This document shows, one piece after another, positions 1-11,457 of a stretch of 64,000 nt of DNA (the first letter of the stretch is position 1; every line of letters begins with the position of its first letter). A model generated the notes under the pieces. The model saw only the letters and a list, made by a program, of their open reading frames with translations, did not search any database and was not told where the DNA came from. Source of the stretch: Pseudoxanthomonas sp. (GTDB taxonomy: Bacteria; Pseudomonadota; Gammaproteobacteria; Xanthomonadales; Xanthomonadaceae); the NCBI RefSeq assembly GCF_035999195.1, contig NZ_DASYGY010000007.1:248001-312000 (forward strand), in the 5' to 3' direction. A program made the translations under genes and the position numbers.

Positions 1-210
1 GCCACCGATTCGGTGATCGAGGAAGACGCCACCTGCTGCCTGCAGATCATCCTCGCCGATGCACTGCCCGGTGTCGGGCGCGCCCGCCTGATGACCGACA
101 TGGACGCATGGGGATACACGTTCCGGCTTGGGTCGACGCAGGCGTGGTTCGAGCAGGATGCCGAGGATGCGCGGACCTTCCTCCGGGAGCGCGGGCTGCC
201 CTACCGCTGA
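1..210 (+). CDS. Hypothetical protein, C-terminal fragment (5' end outside the window)
   Basis: The reading frame is open from base 1 and closes with TGA at 208-210, so only the last 69 residues are visible and the start lies upstream. An in-frame GTG at 13 could start a 65-residue protein, but the frame stays open before it and no ribosome site can be judged. The fragment is acidic, with a Cys-Cys pair near its start and a C-terminal end rich in Asp, Glu and Arg. I do not recognise a family. A palindromic repeat follows within 15 bases. Confidence 0.55.
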   Translation, partial: ATDSVIEEDATCCLQIILADALPGVGRARLMTDMDAWGYTFRLGSTQAWFEQDAEDARTFLRERGLPYR

Positions 211-223
211 GAAGGCGCGCCCT

Positions 224-342
224 TGTAGGAGCGACGTGAGTCGCGACCGCAAGACGTCGGCGTGGTTATCGCCTTCGTAGTCAGATGCTCCGGCTTGCAC
301 GTCGCCGGAAGGTGGACGGTCGCGACTCACGTCGCTCCTACA
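224..342. repeat. Inverted pair of REP-like palindromic repeats
   Basis: A 25-base unit beginning TGTAGGAGCGACGTGAGTCG lies at 224-248 and its exact reverse complement at 318-342, about 70 bases apart. The same family recurs as inverted pairs near 4.7, 9.9 and 61.6 kb. It is the extragenic palindrome type common in Xanthomonadaceae and Pseudomonas. No RAYT transposase gene is present in this window. Confidence 0.85.
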
Positions 343-429
343 GGGGACCAGGGATCCCGCACTTGCACCCCCTCCCCCGCTCTCACTACCCTTCGGGTTC
401 CTGCGCCCGCGCACCCTGAAGGACGTCCC

Positions 430-2415
430 GTGAAGCCTCGCCACCTCCTGCTCGCCCTCGCCGTCGGCGCGGGCATCGCCACGCTCGCCGCCTGCAAGAA
501 GGACGAACCGGCCGCGGAGACGTCCGCCGCGCCCACCGCACCGAAGGGCGAGACCGCCGACCAGTTCATCGCGCGCGTCAACGACGAGCTGAAGAAGATG
601 TATCCGGAGCTGACGGCCGCCCAGTGGCTGTCCAGCACCTACATCAACGACGACAGCCAGCTGCTGGCCGCCAAGGGCAACGAGCGCTATCTGACCCAGC
701 TCAATGCATGGATCGAGCAGGCCAAGAAGTTCGAGGGCCAGCAGATGTCGCCGGAAACCGCGCGCGCCATCCAGTTGCTGAAACTGGCGACCGCCATGCC
801 GGCTCCGAAGGATCCGGCCAAGCTGGCCGAACTGACCCAGATCGCCACGCGCATGGAAGGCACCTACGGCGCCGGCACCTACTGCACCGGCGAAGGCGAT
901 GCGAAGAAGTGCCGCCAGCTGGGCGAACTCGAGGACGTGCTGCGCAGCAGCCGCGACTACGACGCGCAGCTCGATGCCTGGCAGGGCTGGCACACCATCG
1001 CCCAGCCGATGCGCCAGGACTACACGCGCTTCGTCGAACTGGTGAACGAAGGCTCCAAGGAAATGGGCTTCGCCGACGCCGGCGAGATGTGGCGCAGCGG
1101 CTACGACATGACGCCGGCCGAGATCGCCGCCGAGACCGACCGCCTGTGGGGCCAGGTCAAGCCGCTGTACGAGCAACTGCACTGCTACACCCGCACCAAG
1201 CTGCAGGCCATCTACGGCGTGGAGAAGGGCCAGGTCAACGGCCTGCTGCCCGCGCACCTGATGGGCAACATGTGGCAGCAGGACTGGGGCAACCTGTGGG
1301 ACATGCTGGAGCCTTACCAGGGCGCCGGCGACCTCAACATCACTGCGGCGCTGGAGAAGCAGTACCAGGCCGACTACCAGGCCGCCCTCGCCAAGGCCGG
1401 TCCGGGGCCGGGCACGGACGCGCTGTTCAAGGCGGAGCGCGACGCGCAGCTGCAGGTCGCCCGCCAGATGACCGAGCGTGCGCAGGACTTCTACACCAGC
1501 CTGGGCATGCCCAAGCTGCCGGAGAGCTACTGGTCCAAGACGCAGTTCATCAAGCCGATGGACCGCGACGTGGTGTGCCACGCCAGCGCGTGGGACATGA
1601 ACATGAGCGGCGACGTGCGCACCAAGATGTGCATCAAGCCCAACGAAGAAGACTTCACCACCATCTACCACGAGCTGGGCCACGTGTATTACTACCTGGC
1701 CTACAACAAGCTGCCGCCGCTGTTCCAGACCGGCGCGCATGACGGCTTCCACGAGGCGATCGGCGACACCATGGTGCTGGCGATGACGCCGGACTACCTG
1801 AAGTCGATCGGCATGATCGATGCCACCACGCAGAGCAACGAGGCGCTGATCAACAACCAGATGCGCATGGCACTGGCCAAAGTGTCGTTCATGCCGTTCG
1901 GCCTGATGATCGACCGCTGGCGCTGGGGCGTGTTCGACGGCAGCATCAAGCCGGCCGACTACAACAAGGCCTGGTGGGAACTGAAGGCCAAGTACCAGGG
2001 CGTGGCGCCGGCCACCGCGCGCGGCGAGGATTTCTTCGATCCGGGCGCGAAGTACCACGTGCCGGGCAACACGCCGTACACGCGCTACTTCCTGTCGCAC
2101 GTGCTGCAGTTCCAGTTCTACAAGGGCCTGTGCGATGCGGCCGGCTACCAGGGTCCGCTGTACAACTGCAGCTTCTACGGCAACAAGGCGGCGGGCCAGA
2201 AGTTCTGGGCGATGCTTGAGAAGGGCGCCAGCCAGCCGTGGCAGGCCACGCTGAAGGAACTCACCGGCGGCGAGAAGATGGACGCGGGCCCGGTGCTGGA
2301 ATATTTCGCCCCGCTGCAGGACTGGCTTAAGCAGCAGAACGAGGGCCAGACCTGCGGATGGCAGGTCCCGGCCACCGCCGCTGCACCCACGCCGGCAGCG
2401 CCGGCCAAATCGTAA
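430..2415 (+). CDS. M2-family zinc peptidase (bacterial ACE-like dipeptidyl carboxypeptidase), lipoprotein
   Basis: This 661-residue protein is a bacterial homologue of angiotensin-converting enzyme, expected to release dipeptides from peptide C-termini in the periplasm. The zinc site is complete: HELGH at residues 414-418 supplies two His ligands and the catalytic Glu, and HEAIGD at 441-446 supplies Glu442. The 24-residue spacing between the second His and the third ligand matches the ACE family. The GTG start at 430 is chosen because AGGA lies six bases upstream. It also opens a lipoprotein signal with lipobox LAAC (Cys22), so the product should be lipid-anchored. The frame is open further upstream to 262, but that part runs through a palindromic repeat. 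The serine protease gene starts 63 bases downstream. Confidence 0.93.
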   Translation: MKPRHLLLALAVGAGIATLAACKKDEPAAETSAAPTAPKGETADQFIARVNDELKKMYPELTAAQWLSSTYINDDSQLLAAKGNERYLTQLNAWIEQAKKFEGQQMSPETARAIQLLKLATAMPAPKDPAKLAELTQIATRMEGTYGAGTYCTGEGDAKKCRQLGELEDVLRSSRDYDAQLDAWQGWHTIAQPMRQDYTRFVELVNEGSKEMGFADAGEMWRSGYDMTPAEIAAETDRLWGQVKPLYEQLHCYTRTKLQAIYGVEKGQVNGLLPAHLMGNMWQQDWGNLWDMLEPYQGAGDLNITAALEKQYQADYQAALAKAGPGPGTDALFKAERDAQLQVARQMTERAQDFYTSLGMPKLPESYWSKTQFIKPMDRDVVCHASAWDMNMSGDVRTKMCIKPNEEDFTTIYHELGHVYYYLAYNKLPPLFQTGAHDGFHEAIGDTMVLAMTPDYLKSIGMIDATTQSNEALINNQMRMALAKVSFMPFGLMIDRWRWGVFDGSIKPADYNKAWWELKAKYQGVAPATARGEDFFDPGAKYHVPGNTPYTRYFLSHVLQFQFYKGLCDAAGYQGPLYNCSFYGNKAAGQKFWAMLEKGASQPWQATLKELTGGEKMDAGPVLEYFAPLQDWLKQQNEGQTCGWQVPATAAAPTPAAPAKS

Positions 2416-2478
2416 GTCGCGAGGGCGGGCCGGCGACGGCCCGCTCCTTCCCCACCGACCCCACAAGGATGTCCGCGC

Positions 2479-4080
2479 ATGTCCCGCTCCACGACGCTCA
2501 CCCTGTTCGCCAGCCTGCTGTTGGCGGCTCCGCTCCTGACCCATGCGGCGGTGACCGAGGTCGCTGGCGAGCCCAGCCGTACGCCGGCGCAGAGGGCTCC
2601 GGCGTGGAAGCTGGCGCAGTTCCCGGCCCGTTCGACCACGCCGCTGCGTTATCGCGAAATGGCGATCGAACGCCTGGTGGACGTGCAGAACCGCAACGCC
2701 TCGCCGCAGATCAAGGCCACCCAGATCGGCATCGGCCGGCAGTTGGCCGGTGAGGGCATCGGTGGCACGACGCCCGCGCTGCGTTGGATACCGCTGAAGT
2801 CCGGCGGTGCGGTCGCCCGCCTGCTCGTCCATTCACCCGATGCGCTGGGCTTGCGCGTAGGCCTGCAGGTCACGGGCCTGCACCCGCACGTCGAACTGCG
2901 TTTCGGCGGTTCCGATACGCCGTCGCGCGTGGTCGCCGCCATAAGCGCCGCCCAGGCGCAGCAGTCGGCGGACGCCCAGGGCATCTACTGGAGTCCTGCC
3001 ACCGACGGCATCACCCAGATCATCGAGGTCTACCGTCCCGCTCATGTCACCGCGGCGCAAGCCCGGTTGCAGGCACCACAGCTATCGCACCTGCTGGCCA
3101 ACAGTGAGAACAACTTCAAGATCGTCGAGAAGATCGGTGAATCGGCGTCCTGCAACATCGACGCGGTGTGCCGGGTCGACAGTCTGGGCCCCGCTTACGT
3201 GCAGGCGAAAAACGCCGTGGCGCACATGGTGTTCAATGCCTACACCACGTCGGGTGGCATCCACGGCACCTACATCTGCACGGGCACCCTGCTCAACGAC
3301 ACCACGCCGGGCACCCAGGTGCCGTGGTTCTACACCGCTGACCACTGCTTCGCCGGCGGCGCCAACGGCGTCCCGGTGCAGGACCGCGCCAAGGTCGCAC
3401 TCAGCCTCAACACCTACTGGGGTTACGAGAATTCGACCTGCGGCGCCAACAATGGCGTGCGGGCCAACCCGCTGACCGGTGGTGCCGATGTGATGTTCCA
3501 TGATGCCAATGTCGATGCGCTGTTGCTGCGCCTGCGCAATCCGCCCCCGGCCTCGGCCACCTTCGCCGGCTGGGACGCCAGCCCGCTGGCCGCGAACGCG
3601 AGCGTGATCGCCCTGCACCATCCCTCCGGCGATGCCAAGAAGTATTCGCGCGGCCAGCACGTCACCGACGTCTACCCCGAGAACTACACCGTCGGCTGGC
3701 AGGAAGGCACCACCGAGGGCGGCAGCAGCGGCTCCGGCCTCTTCACGCTGTACCGCGACGGCAGTTACCGCCTGCGCGGCGGCCTGTTCGGAGGCAGTGC
3801 CAGCTGCGTCAACTCCGGCAGCCTCTCCACCGCCACCAACCGCGACCACTACTCGCGCCTCGACCTGATCTTCCCGCAGATCAAGCAGTGGATCGCCGCC
3901 GACCCGGTCCGCGAGAACGGAGCACAGCCGCTGGTGCGTTCCGCCGGTGCGGTCGCGCAGGGCCAGGGTGCGAGGACATTGCCTGCCGCGTCGGCACCGG
4001 GACCCGCGACCGTGACCCCGCCGACCGCACGCGAGCGTCTCCCCCTCGTGCAGAGGCGGACCGGCACGCTCGAGCGCTGA
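2479..4080 (+). CDS. Secreted trypsin-fold serine protease, lysyl-endopeptidase-like
   Basis: A 533-residue preproprotein with a Sec signal peptide (about residues 1-23), a propeptide-like region to about 200, and an S1-fold catalytic domain. Visible catalytic elements are TADHC (His289), an Asp in NVDALLLRL (Asp346) and GGSSGSGLF (Ser417). The GGSSGS form of the serine motif and the Cys pattern resemble the Lys-C/Achromobacter protease I group. Lys specificity itself cannot be confirmed by eye. The last 50 residues form a Pro/Ala/Arg-rich tail that may be cleaved. The gene lies 63 bases after the M2 peptidase and is closed by a strong terminator, so the two may be co-transcribed for extracellular peptide use. 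Confidence 0.88.
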   Translation: MSRSTTLTLFASLLLAAPLLTHAAVTEVAGEPSRTPAQRAPAWKLAQFPARSTTPLRYREMAIERLVDVQNRNASPQIKATQIGIGRQLAGEGIGGTTPALRWIPLKSGGAVARLLVHSPDALGLRVGLQVTGLHPHVELRFGGSDTPSRVVAAISAAQAQQSADAQGIYWSPATDGITQIIEVYRPAHVTAAQARLQAPQLSHLLANSENNFKIVEKIGESASCNIDAVCRVDSLGPAYVQAKNAVAHMVFNAYTTSGGIHGTYICTGTLLNDTTPGTQVPWFYTADHCFAGGANGVPVQDRAKVALSLNTYWGYENSTCGANNGVRANPLTGGADVMFHDANVDALLLRLRNPPPASATFAGWDASPLAANASVIALHHPSGDAKKYSRGQHVTDVYPENYTVGWQEGTTEGGSSGSGLFTLYRDGSYRLRGGLFGGSASCVNSGSLSTATNRDHYSRLDLIFPQIKQWIAADPVRENGAQPLVRSAGAVAQGQGARTLPAASAPGPATVTPPTARERLPLVQRRTGTLER

Positions 4081-4102
4081 GGGCTGCCACGCGAGCCTAC
4101 GG

Positions 4103-4130
4103 AAAAGGCCGGCGCATGCCGGCCTTTTTC
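4103..4130 (+). terminator. Rho-independent terminator after the serine protease
   Basis: A GGCCGGC/GCCGGCC stem with a GCAT loop (4107-4124) is followed by a T-rich run and preceded by an A-rich run. It lies 23 bases after the protease stop codon. Confidence 0.85.
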
Positions 4131-4205
4131 CTTTGCACGCATCGGCTTCATCGTGGCCACACGCAGCGCCCCGAGAGTGCTCGCCACCTCCCGCACGCCA
4201 CCTCC

Positions 4206-4745
4206 ATGCCGACCATCCTGACCCACGCACTGATACCCCTGGCTGCCGGCCTCGCGCTCGGGCGAGAACGCCTTTCGCCTCGCCTGGTCGTCGCCGGCGT
4301 GATCGCGGCGATGCTGCCGGACGCCGACGTCGTGGCGTTCAAGCTGGGCATCGAATACGCGCATGCGCTCGGCCATCGCGGCGCCAGCCATTCGCTTGCT
4401 TTCGCCCTCCTCTGCGGCGCCTTGGCGGCAGGCGGTGCGCGCTGGCTCAGGGCGCCGGCTATCACGGCATTCCTGTTCATCGCCCTGTCCACGGCCTCGC
4501 ATCCATTGCTCGACATGCTGACCGACGGCGGCCTGGGCGTCGCCTTGTACTGGCCATGGTCGGACGCACGCCACTTCGCGCCCTGGCGGGTGATCGAGGT
4601 ATCGCCGTTCGCGAACCGTTTCTTCAGCGCGCGCGGCGCGGAGGTGCTGCTGTCGGAACTGCGTTGGGTATGGATGCCGGTGGGCATGATGGCGGGCGTG
4701 GCCGCGTGGCGGCGCCGCAGGGCGATGGGTGTGGGAGCGACGTGA
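4206..4745 (+). CDS. YdjM-like predicted metal-dependent hydrolase, inner membrane
   Basis: A 179-residue membrane protein of the YdjM/DUF457 type (LexA-binding, inner-membrane-associated putative hydrolase). Near the N-terminus it shows THALIPLAAG, then MLPDADV, GHRGASHS and ASHPLLDMLTDGG, the His/Asp-rich signatures of the family. Hydrophobic stretches lie around residues 10-40, 70-110 and 155-170. The ATG at 4206 directly begins the conserved PTILTHA motif; the same frame is open back to 3888 but overlaps the protease gene. The last codons and the TGA stop lie inside a palindromic repeat. Its biochemical role is unproven. Confidence 0.85.
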   Translation: MPTILTHALIPLAAGLALGRERLSPRLVVAGVIAAMLPDADVVAFKLGIEYAHALGHRGASHSLAFALLCGALAAGGARWLRAPAITAFLFIALSTASHPLLDMLTDGGLGVALYWPWSDARHFAPWRVIEVSPFANRFFSARGAEVLLSELRWVWMPVGMMAGVAAWRRRRAMGVGAT

Positions 4746-4849
4746 GTCGCGAAGTCTGCCGCGATACGTCGGCGCCTCTCAGACGAAAGGCGAGCGTCAG
4801 GGTTCTGGCGAGCTCAAGCTGAGCGATCGCGACTTACGTCGCTCCCACA
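4730..4849. repeat. Inverted pair of REP-like palindromes, one supplying a stop codon
   Basis: Units at 4730-4752 (TGTGGGAGCGACGTGAGTCG) and inverted at 4827-4849 belong to the same family as the pair at 224-342, with one base differing between arms. The left unit overlaps the 3' end of the YdjM-like gene and provides its last residues and TGA. Confidence 0.85.
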
Positions 4850-4867
4850 CCGGAACCAGAGGGACGC

Positions 4868-5278
4868 TCAATTGACGTCCGGCGCCGGCTCAGGCTTGTT
4901 CGCCTTCATCTGCTCGGCCAGCTGTTCCTCGAACTGCTGCAGCGTCAGGCCTTGCGCCGCGGCTTCGATCACCGCGGTGTCGCGCAGCTCGTCCGAATAG
5001 ACCAGGCGTACCGCATTGCCCTGCGCCTCGTGCAGGGTGGCGGCCTGCTTGATCATCGCCAGCACTTCGGCCGCGCTGTCCGACGTGCCGGCGATGCGGC
5101 CGTCCAGGCCCAGTACCCACACGCCGGCCTGACGCACCACCCCCGCCAGCAGCTCACCCTCGGGATTGCGCAGCTCGGCATGCGGCTCGATGGCCGGTGC
5201 GTTGGCGCGTGCCTGGTTGTGCGCCTTGGTCGCCTTGCGCTTCTTCGCCTCGCGGCGGGCCTTGGACTGGATCGACAT
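4868..5278 (-). CDS. Conserved hypothetical protein with basic N-terminus
   Basis: This 136-residue protein begins with a strongly basic segment (Lys/Arg-rich, about residues 5-20) and ends in an acidic, Glu-rich helix. The middle contains a GVWVLGLDGRIAGTS stretch that looks like a small beta unit. I do not recognise a named domain. It sits just downstream of the MFS exporter on the same strand, 17 bases after that gene's stop, so the two are probably co-transcribed. The start is the ATG that begins MSIQSKARREAKKRK. Confidence 0.7.
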   Translation of the reverse strand: MSIQSKARREAKKRKATKAHNQARANAPAIEPHAELRNPEGELLAGVVRQAGVWVLGLDGRIAGTSDSAAEVLAMIKQAATLHEAQGNAVRLVYSDELRDTAVIEAAAQGLTLQQFEEQLAEQMKANKPEPAPDVN

Positions 5279-5295
5279 GGGGGTTCTCGCAGGAC

Positions 5296-6549
5296 TCAGA
5301 GTTGATCGGTGGGTTCGAGGGCGGCGGCATTGCGCGGACAGGCCAGGCGCCGCCGGTGCGCATGGGCTTCCCACTGCCACATCAGCCAGCCCAGCAGCAC
5401 GAAGCCCGCCATGCCGAGTGCCAGATGCAGGCCATGATGGCTCAACAGCGGCGACAGCAGACCGGCGATGACCGCATTGACGATCAGGTTGCTGAACGCT
5501 TGCAGCGACGACGCCGCACCCCGCTGGCGCGGGTACATGTCGAGAATGGCCAGCGTCAGGATCGGGAACACCAGTGCCACCCCCAACGCCGCCAGCATCA
5601 TCGGCAGCACCGCCCACGGCACCCGGATGGCATCGCCGGCCCACGCGTTGTAGCCGACGTTGGCGACCATCGCCACCGCCATGCACGCGTAGCCGATCCT
5701 CACCAGCCGCGCGCCCTCGATGCGACCGGCCGCGCGTCCCGACAGGAACGCGCCCAGCACCATGCCGCCGATGGTGGGCAGGAACAGCCACGCGAACTGC
5801 TGTTCGTCCAGGTGCAGCAGGTCCATCACGAACGCCGGCGCCGACGCGATGTACAGGAACAGGCCGCCGAAACTCAGCGAGCCCGCCGCCGCCAGCCGCA
5901 GGAAGCGCGGATTGCGCGCGATGCCCACGTAGTCGCGCAGCAGGATGCGCGGGGACACCTTCAGGCGCGCCTCCGGCGGATGCGTTTCCGGCAGCCAGCC
6001 GATCACGGCCACGATCAGCAGCAGCGAGAAGCCGGCCAGGAACCAGAAGATCATCGGCCACGCGCTCCAGCCCAGGATCCAGCCGCCCACGATCGGCGCG
6101 ATGGCCGGGGCGATGCCGAAGATCATCGACACCTGGCTCATCAGTCGCTGCGCGTCGTCGCCATCGCGGGCATCGCGGATCACCGCGCGCCCGACGATGA
6201 AGCCCACGCCGGCCGACAGCCCCTGCACGGCCCGGAACACCAGCAGCGTGCCCATGTCGGTGGCCAGCGCGCAGCCCACCGACGCCAGCAGGAACACGCA
6301 CAGCCCGCCCAGGATCACCCGCCGGCGGCCGAACGTGTCCGACAGCGGTCCGTGCACCAGGCTCATCAGCGCGTAGGTCAGCAGGTAGACGCTGATCGTC
6401 TGCTGCATCGCCACCTTGTCCGCGCCCAGCTGCGCACCGATGGCCGGGAACGCCGGGAAGATGGTGTCGATCGAGAACGGGCCGAACATCGCCAACCCGC
6501 CCAGCAGCAGGGCCAGGCGGCGGTTCGAGATGGCGTGGGGGGCACTCAT
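5296..6549 (-). CDS. MFS drug exporter, Bcr/CflA type
   Basis: A 417-residue polytopic membrane protein of the major facilitator superfamily, expected to export drugs with proton antiport across the inner membrane. The signature after TM2, GPLSDTFGRRRVI, is the Bcr/CflA-type form of the MFS loop motif. The TM5 motif is seen as GIAPAIAPIVGGWI. About 12 hydrophobic segments can be counted. The ATG at 6547-6549 begins MSAPHAISNRR with GGAG upstream; the frame extends 21 codons further but without homologous character. It is divergent from gcvP. The substrate is unknown. Confidence 0.9.
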   Translation of the reverse strand: MSAPHAISNRRLALLLGGLAMFGPFSIDTIFPAFPAIGAQLGADKVAMQQTISVYLLTYALMSLVHGPLSDTFGRRRVILGGLCVFLLASVGCALATDMGTLLVFRAVQGLSAGVGFIVGRAVIRDARDGDDAQRLMSQVSMIFGIAPAIAPIVGGWILGWSAWPMIFWFLAGFSLLLIVAVIGWLPETHPPEARLKVSPRILLRDYVGIARNPRFLRLAAAGSLSFGGLFLYIASAPAFVMDLLHLDEQQFAWLFLPTIGGMVLGAFLSGRAAGRIEGARLVRIGYACMAVAMVANVGYNAWAGDAIRVPWAVLPMMLAALGVALVFPILTLAILDMYPRQRGAASSLQAFSNLIVNAVIAGLLSPLLSHHGLHLALGMAGFVLLGWLMWQWEAHAHRRRLACPRNAAALEPTDQL

Positions 6550-6667
6550 TGCGGGGAAACTCCGGACGGTCGCGGCACGGGCTTCATGAACAGGCCGCGG
6601 CGGGCTGCCCATGGTACGCGCAAACCGCCGGCCGGCCGTTCCGGCGGGCTATAATCCGCCGGCAAGA

Positions 6668-6868
6668 CCCGGTGGGAGAAGCGCGTCGCCCGCGACGCGC
6701 TGCCGAAGGCGCAAACGCCCGTAATCGCTCAGGCCCGATACCACCACGGCAACGACACTCTGGAGAGACCGGCCGCCCTCGCGGCAGCGCCGGCGCCGAA
6801 GGGGCACGAAGCACGCGACCTCCTCGTCGGCGCGCTTCCAAACTCTCAGGCAAAAGGACAGAGGGGCA
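6668..6868 (+). promoter_or_regulatory. Tandem glycine riboswitch upstream of gcvP
   Basis: Two consecutive glycine aptamers are recognisable. The first (about 6668-6745) has GGTGGGAGA, a variable stem, GCCGAAGGCGCAAACGCC and AATCGCTCAGGC. The second (about 6757-6868) has CTCTGGAGAGACC, GCCGAAGGGGC, AAACTCTCAGGCAAAAGGAC and AGAGGGG. These are the conserved core sequences of the gcvT-type element. A short GTGCGG/CCGCAC hairpin follows at 6875-6889 and could belong to the expression platform. In this class glycine binding usually turns on the cleavage-system genes. Confidence 0.93.
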
Positions 6869-6920
6869 CCCCACGTGCGGCTTCCGCACGCTGGCCCTAT
6901 CGCCCTTCCGGATGCCTCCC

Positions 6921-9815
<2,895 letters not shown>

Positions 9816-9836
9816 GCCGCCTCGGTCGGATCGTGG

Positions 9837-9862
9837 AAGGCCCCGCATCGCGGGGCCTTCTG
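9837..9862 (+). terminator. Terminator after gcvP
   Basis: A perfect AAGGCCCCG/CGGGGCCTT stem with a CATCG-type loop begins 22 bases after the gcvP stop and is followed by TCTGCTTT. Confidence 0.85.
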
Positions 9863-9886
9863 CTTTCCGGCCCGGGAGTTTCTCCC

Positions 9887-9960
9887 TGTGGGAGCGACGT
9901 CAGTCGCGAACAGACTCTGGCGTCCCGATGAAAGGCATCGCGACTGACGTCGCTCCCACA
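9887..9960. repeat. Inverted pair of REP-like palindromes
   Basis: Units at 9887-9909 (TGTGGGAGCGACGTCAGTCG) and inverted at 9938-9960 are exact reverse complements 28 bases apart. They lie between the gcvP terminator and the antiporter gene. Confidence 0.85.
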
Positions 9961-10026
9961 GGATGGAGGCTTGCCTCCACGCAGGCATCGGTCAGCGGTT
10001 TCCCCGAAGCGTTTACCATCGCAGCC

Positions 10027-11268
10027 ATGCCCGCGCTGACCGCCCTCGCCCTCGACGCCCTGATCTTCATCGGTCTCGCCTGGGCCGTCTGGCGGGCCCT
10101 CGGCCGCTCGATCCCGATCGCCGTCATCCCCATCGTCATCGGCCTGCTGCTGGCGGCCACCGGGGTGCTGCCCGCCAGCTGGGGCGTGCCATCGAAGCCC
10201 GGCGACCAGATCGGCTTCGTCGGTGTGCTGCTGCTCGCCTTCACCGCGGGGCTGGAAACACGCCAGTCCGCGCATCTTCCCGGCGCACCCGACGCCGCAC
10301 CGCTGCCGCACCGGCAGGCGCTTCGTTTCGTGGCCAGCGCCGGCATGGCGCTGCTGCTGCCGTTCGCGGTGGGCACCTTCGCGGCGCACGCCTGGCTCGC
10401 CGACCTGCCCGGCTGGGCCGCACCGCGCGGCGGTGCCTGGATGGGCGCATTCGCGATCGGCCTGTGTATCGCGGTGAGCGCGCTGCCTGTGCTGATCGGC
10501 ATCGTGCGCGAACTCGGCCCGCTGCACCGACCGCTGACGCAGCTCGCCCTACGCATCGCCGTGATCGACGACGCCGTGCTGTGGGCCGGGCTGGCGCTGT
10601 TGCTGCTGGTGGCCGAAGGAGGATCGCTGCTGGCCGGCGCCTCCCCTCTGCACCTGCTCGCGGCAGGGGTGGCGGTCCTGCTGGCGGCCGCCGGCACGCT
10701 GGCCACGCGCATGCGCGCGCCACCTGCGTGGCTGGTGTGGCTGTCGCTCCCGCTGTTCCTCCTCGCCGGCGCGTGGGCCAGCACGCAGCTCGGCCTGCAT
10801 GCGCTGCTCGGCGCGTATTTCGGCGGGGCGATGGTGCCGCCGGCGTGGACCAGACGCCTGCCGGTCGAACGGCTCGGCCAGGTCGCGCTGATCGGCCTGG
10901 CTCCGCTGTTCTTCGGCCACAGCGGGCTGAAGATCGACGGCAGCGTGCTGGGCTGGGCCTCGCTGCAGGCGTCGCTGGTGCTGCTGGTGCTGGCGGTCGG
11001 CGCCAAGCTGGTTGCGGTGCTGCTGTGTCCGCCTGCCTCCACGCTGTCGCGGCGCGATGCGCTGGCGGTGGGTGCGCTGCTGCAATGCAAGGGGCTGATG
11101 GAAATCGTCGCCGCCACCATCCTGCGCGACCACGGCCTGTTGTCCGAACACGCCTTCGCCGCGCTGGTCACGCTGGCCGTGCTGTCGACGCTGCTCACCG
11201 GCCCGTTCTTCCGTGCGCTCGTGCGCCGCCGCCCGCAGGCCGACACCGACGGTCACCAGACCGCGTAG
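10027..11268 (+). CDS. Cation/proton antiporter (CPA2, KefB/Na-H exchanger family)
   Basis: A 413-residue protein with 11-12 hydrophobic segments, typical of the monovalent cation:proton antiporter-2 membrane domain. The RIAVIDDAVLWAGLAL segment carries the paired Asp in the position of the ion-binding DD motif. GLAPLFFGHSGLKI and LLQCKGLMEIVAATILRD match the late conserved helices of the family. No cytosolic RCK/TrkA-N domain is attached, so the protein is shorter than KefB or KefC. The ATG at 10027 is chosen because the residues upstream derive from the palindromic repeat. Ion specificity cannot be assigned. Confidence 0.85.
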   Translation: MPALTALALDALIFIGLAWAVWRALGRSIPIAVIPIVIGLLLAATGVLPASWGVPSKPGDQIGFVGVLLLAFTAGLETRQSAHLPGAPDAAPLPHRQALRFVASAGMALLLPFAVGTFAAHAWLADLPGWAAPRGGAWMGAFAIGLCIAVSALPVLIGIVRELGPLHRPLTQLALRIAVIDDAVLWAGLALLLLVAEGGSLLAGASPLHLLAAGVAVLLAAAGTLATRMRAPPAWLVWLSLPLFLLAGAWASTQLGLHALLGAYFGGAMVPPAWTRRLPVERLGQVALIGLAPLFFGHSGLKIDGSVLGWASLQASLVLLVLAVGAKLVAVLLCPPASTLSRRDALAVGALLQCKGLMEIVAATILRDHGLLSEHAFAALVTLAVLSTLLTGPFFRALVRRRPQADTDGHQTA

Positions 11269-11394
11269 CGTGCGCCATGCGCACGTTGCCTTCGATTACG
11301 TCCGGATAGGGTCGCGATGTCTACGACGGGCAAGGTCTGTAGAGCGGACAGAACCCAGGCCATCGGCGTAGCAGCGTTGCCTTTACCGTCAGCG

Positions 11395-11447
11395 CTCGCC
11401 CCTCATCCGCCTTCGGCACCTTCTCCCCGCCTCGCGGGGAGAAGGGA
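11395..11447. repeat. Single CTTCTCCCC/GGGGAGAAGG palindromic repeat
   Basis: The element has CCCCTCATCCGCCTTCGGCA followed by an inverted CTTCTCCCC/GGGGAGAAG pair. It is a lone copy of the family that forms dense clusters at 23.4-24.0, 27.1-27.9 and 56.4-56.6 kb. It lies immediately downstream of the VOC gene. Confidence 0.8.
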
Positions 11448-11457
11448 TGTAGCAACG

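Noticed and set aside
262..429. N-terminal extension of the M2 peptidase
   Set aside because: It would run through a palindromic repeat and place the lipobox internally. The GTG at 430 has a ribosome site and begins a proper lipoprotein signal.
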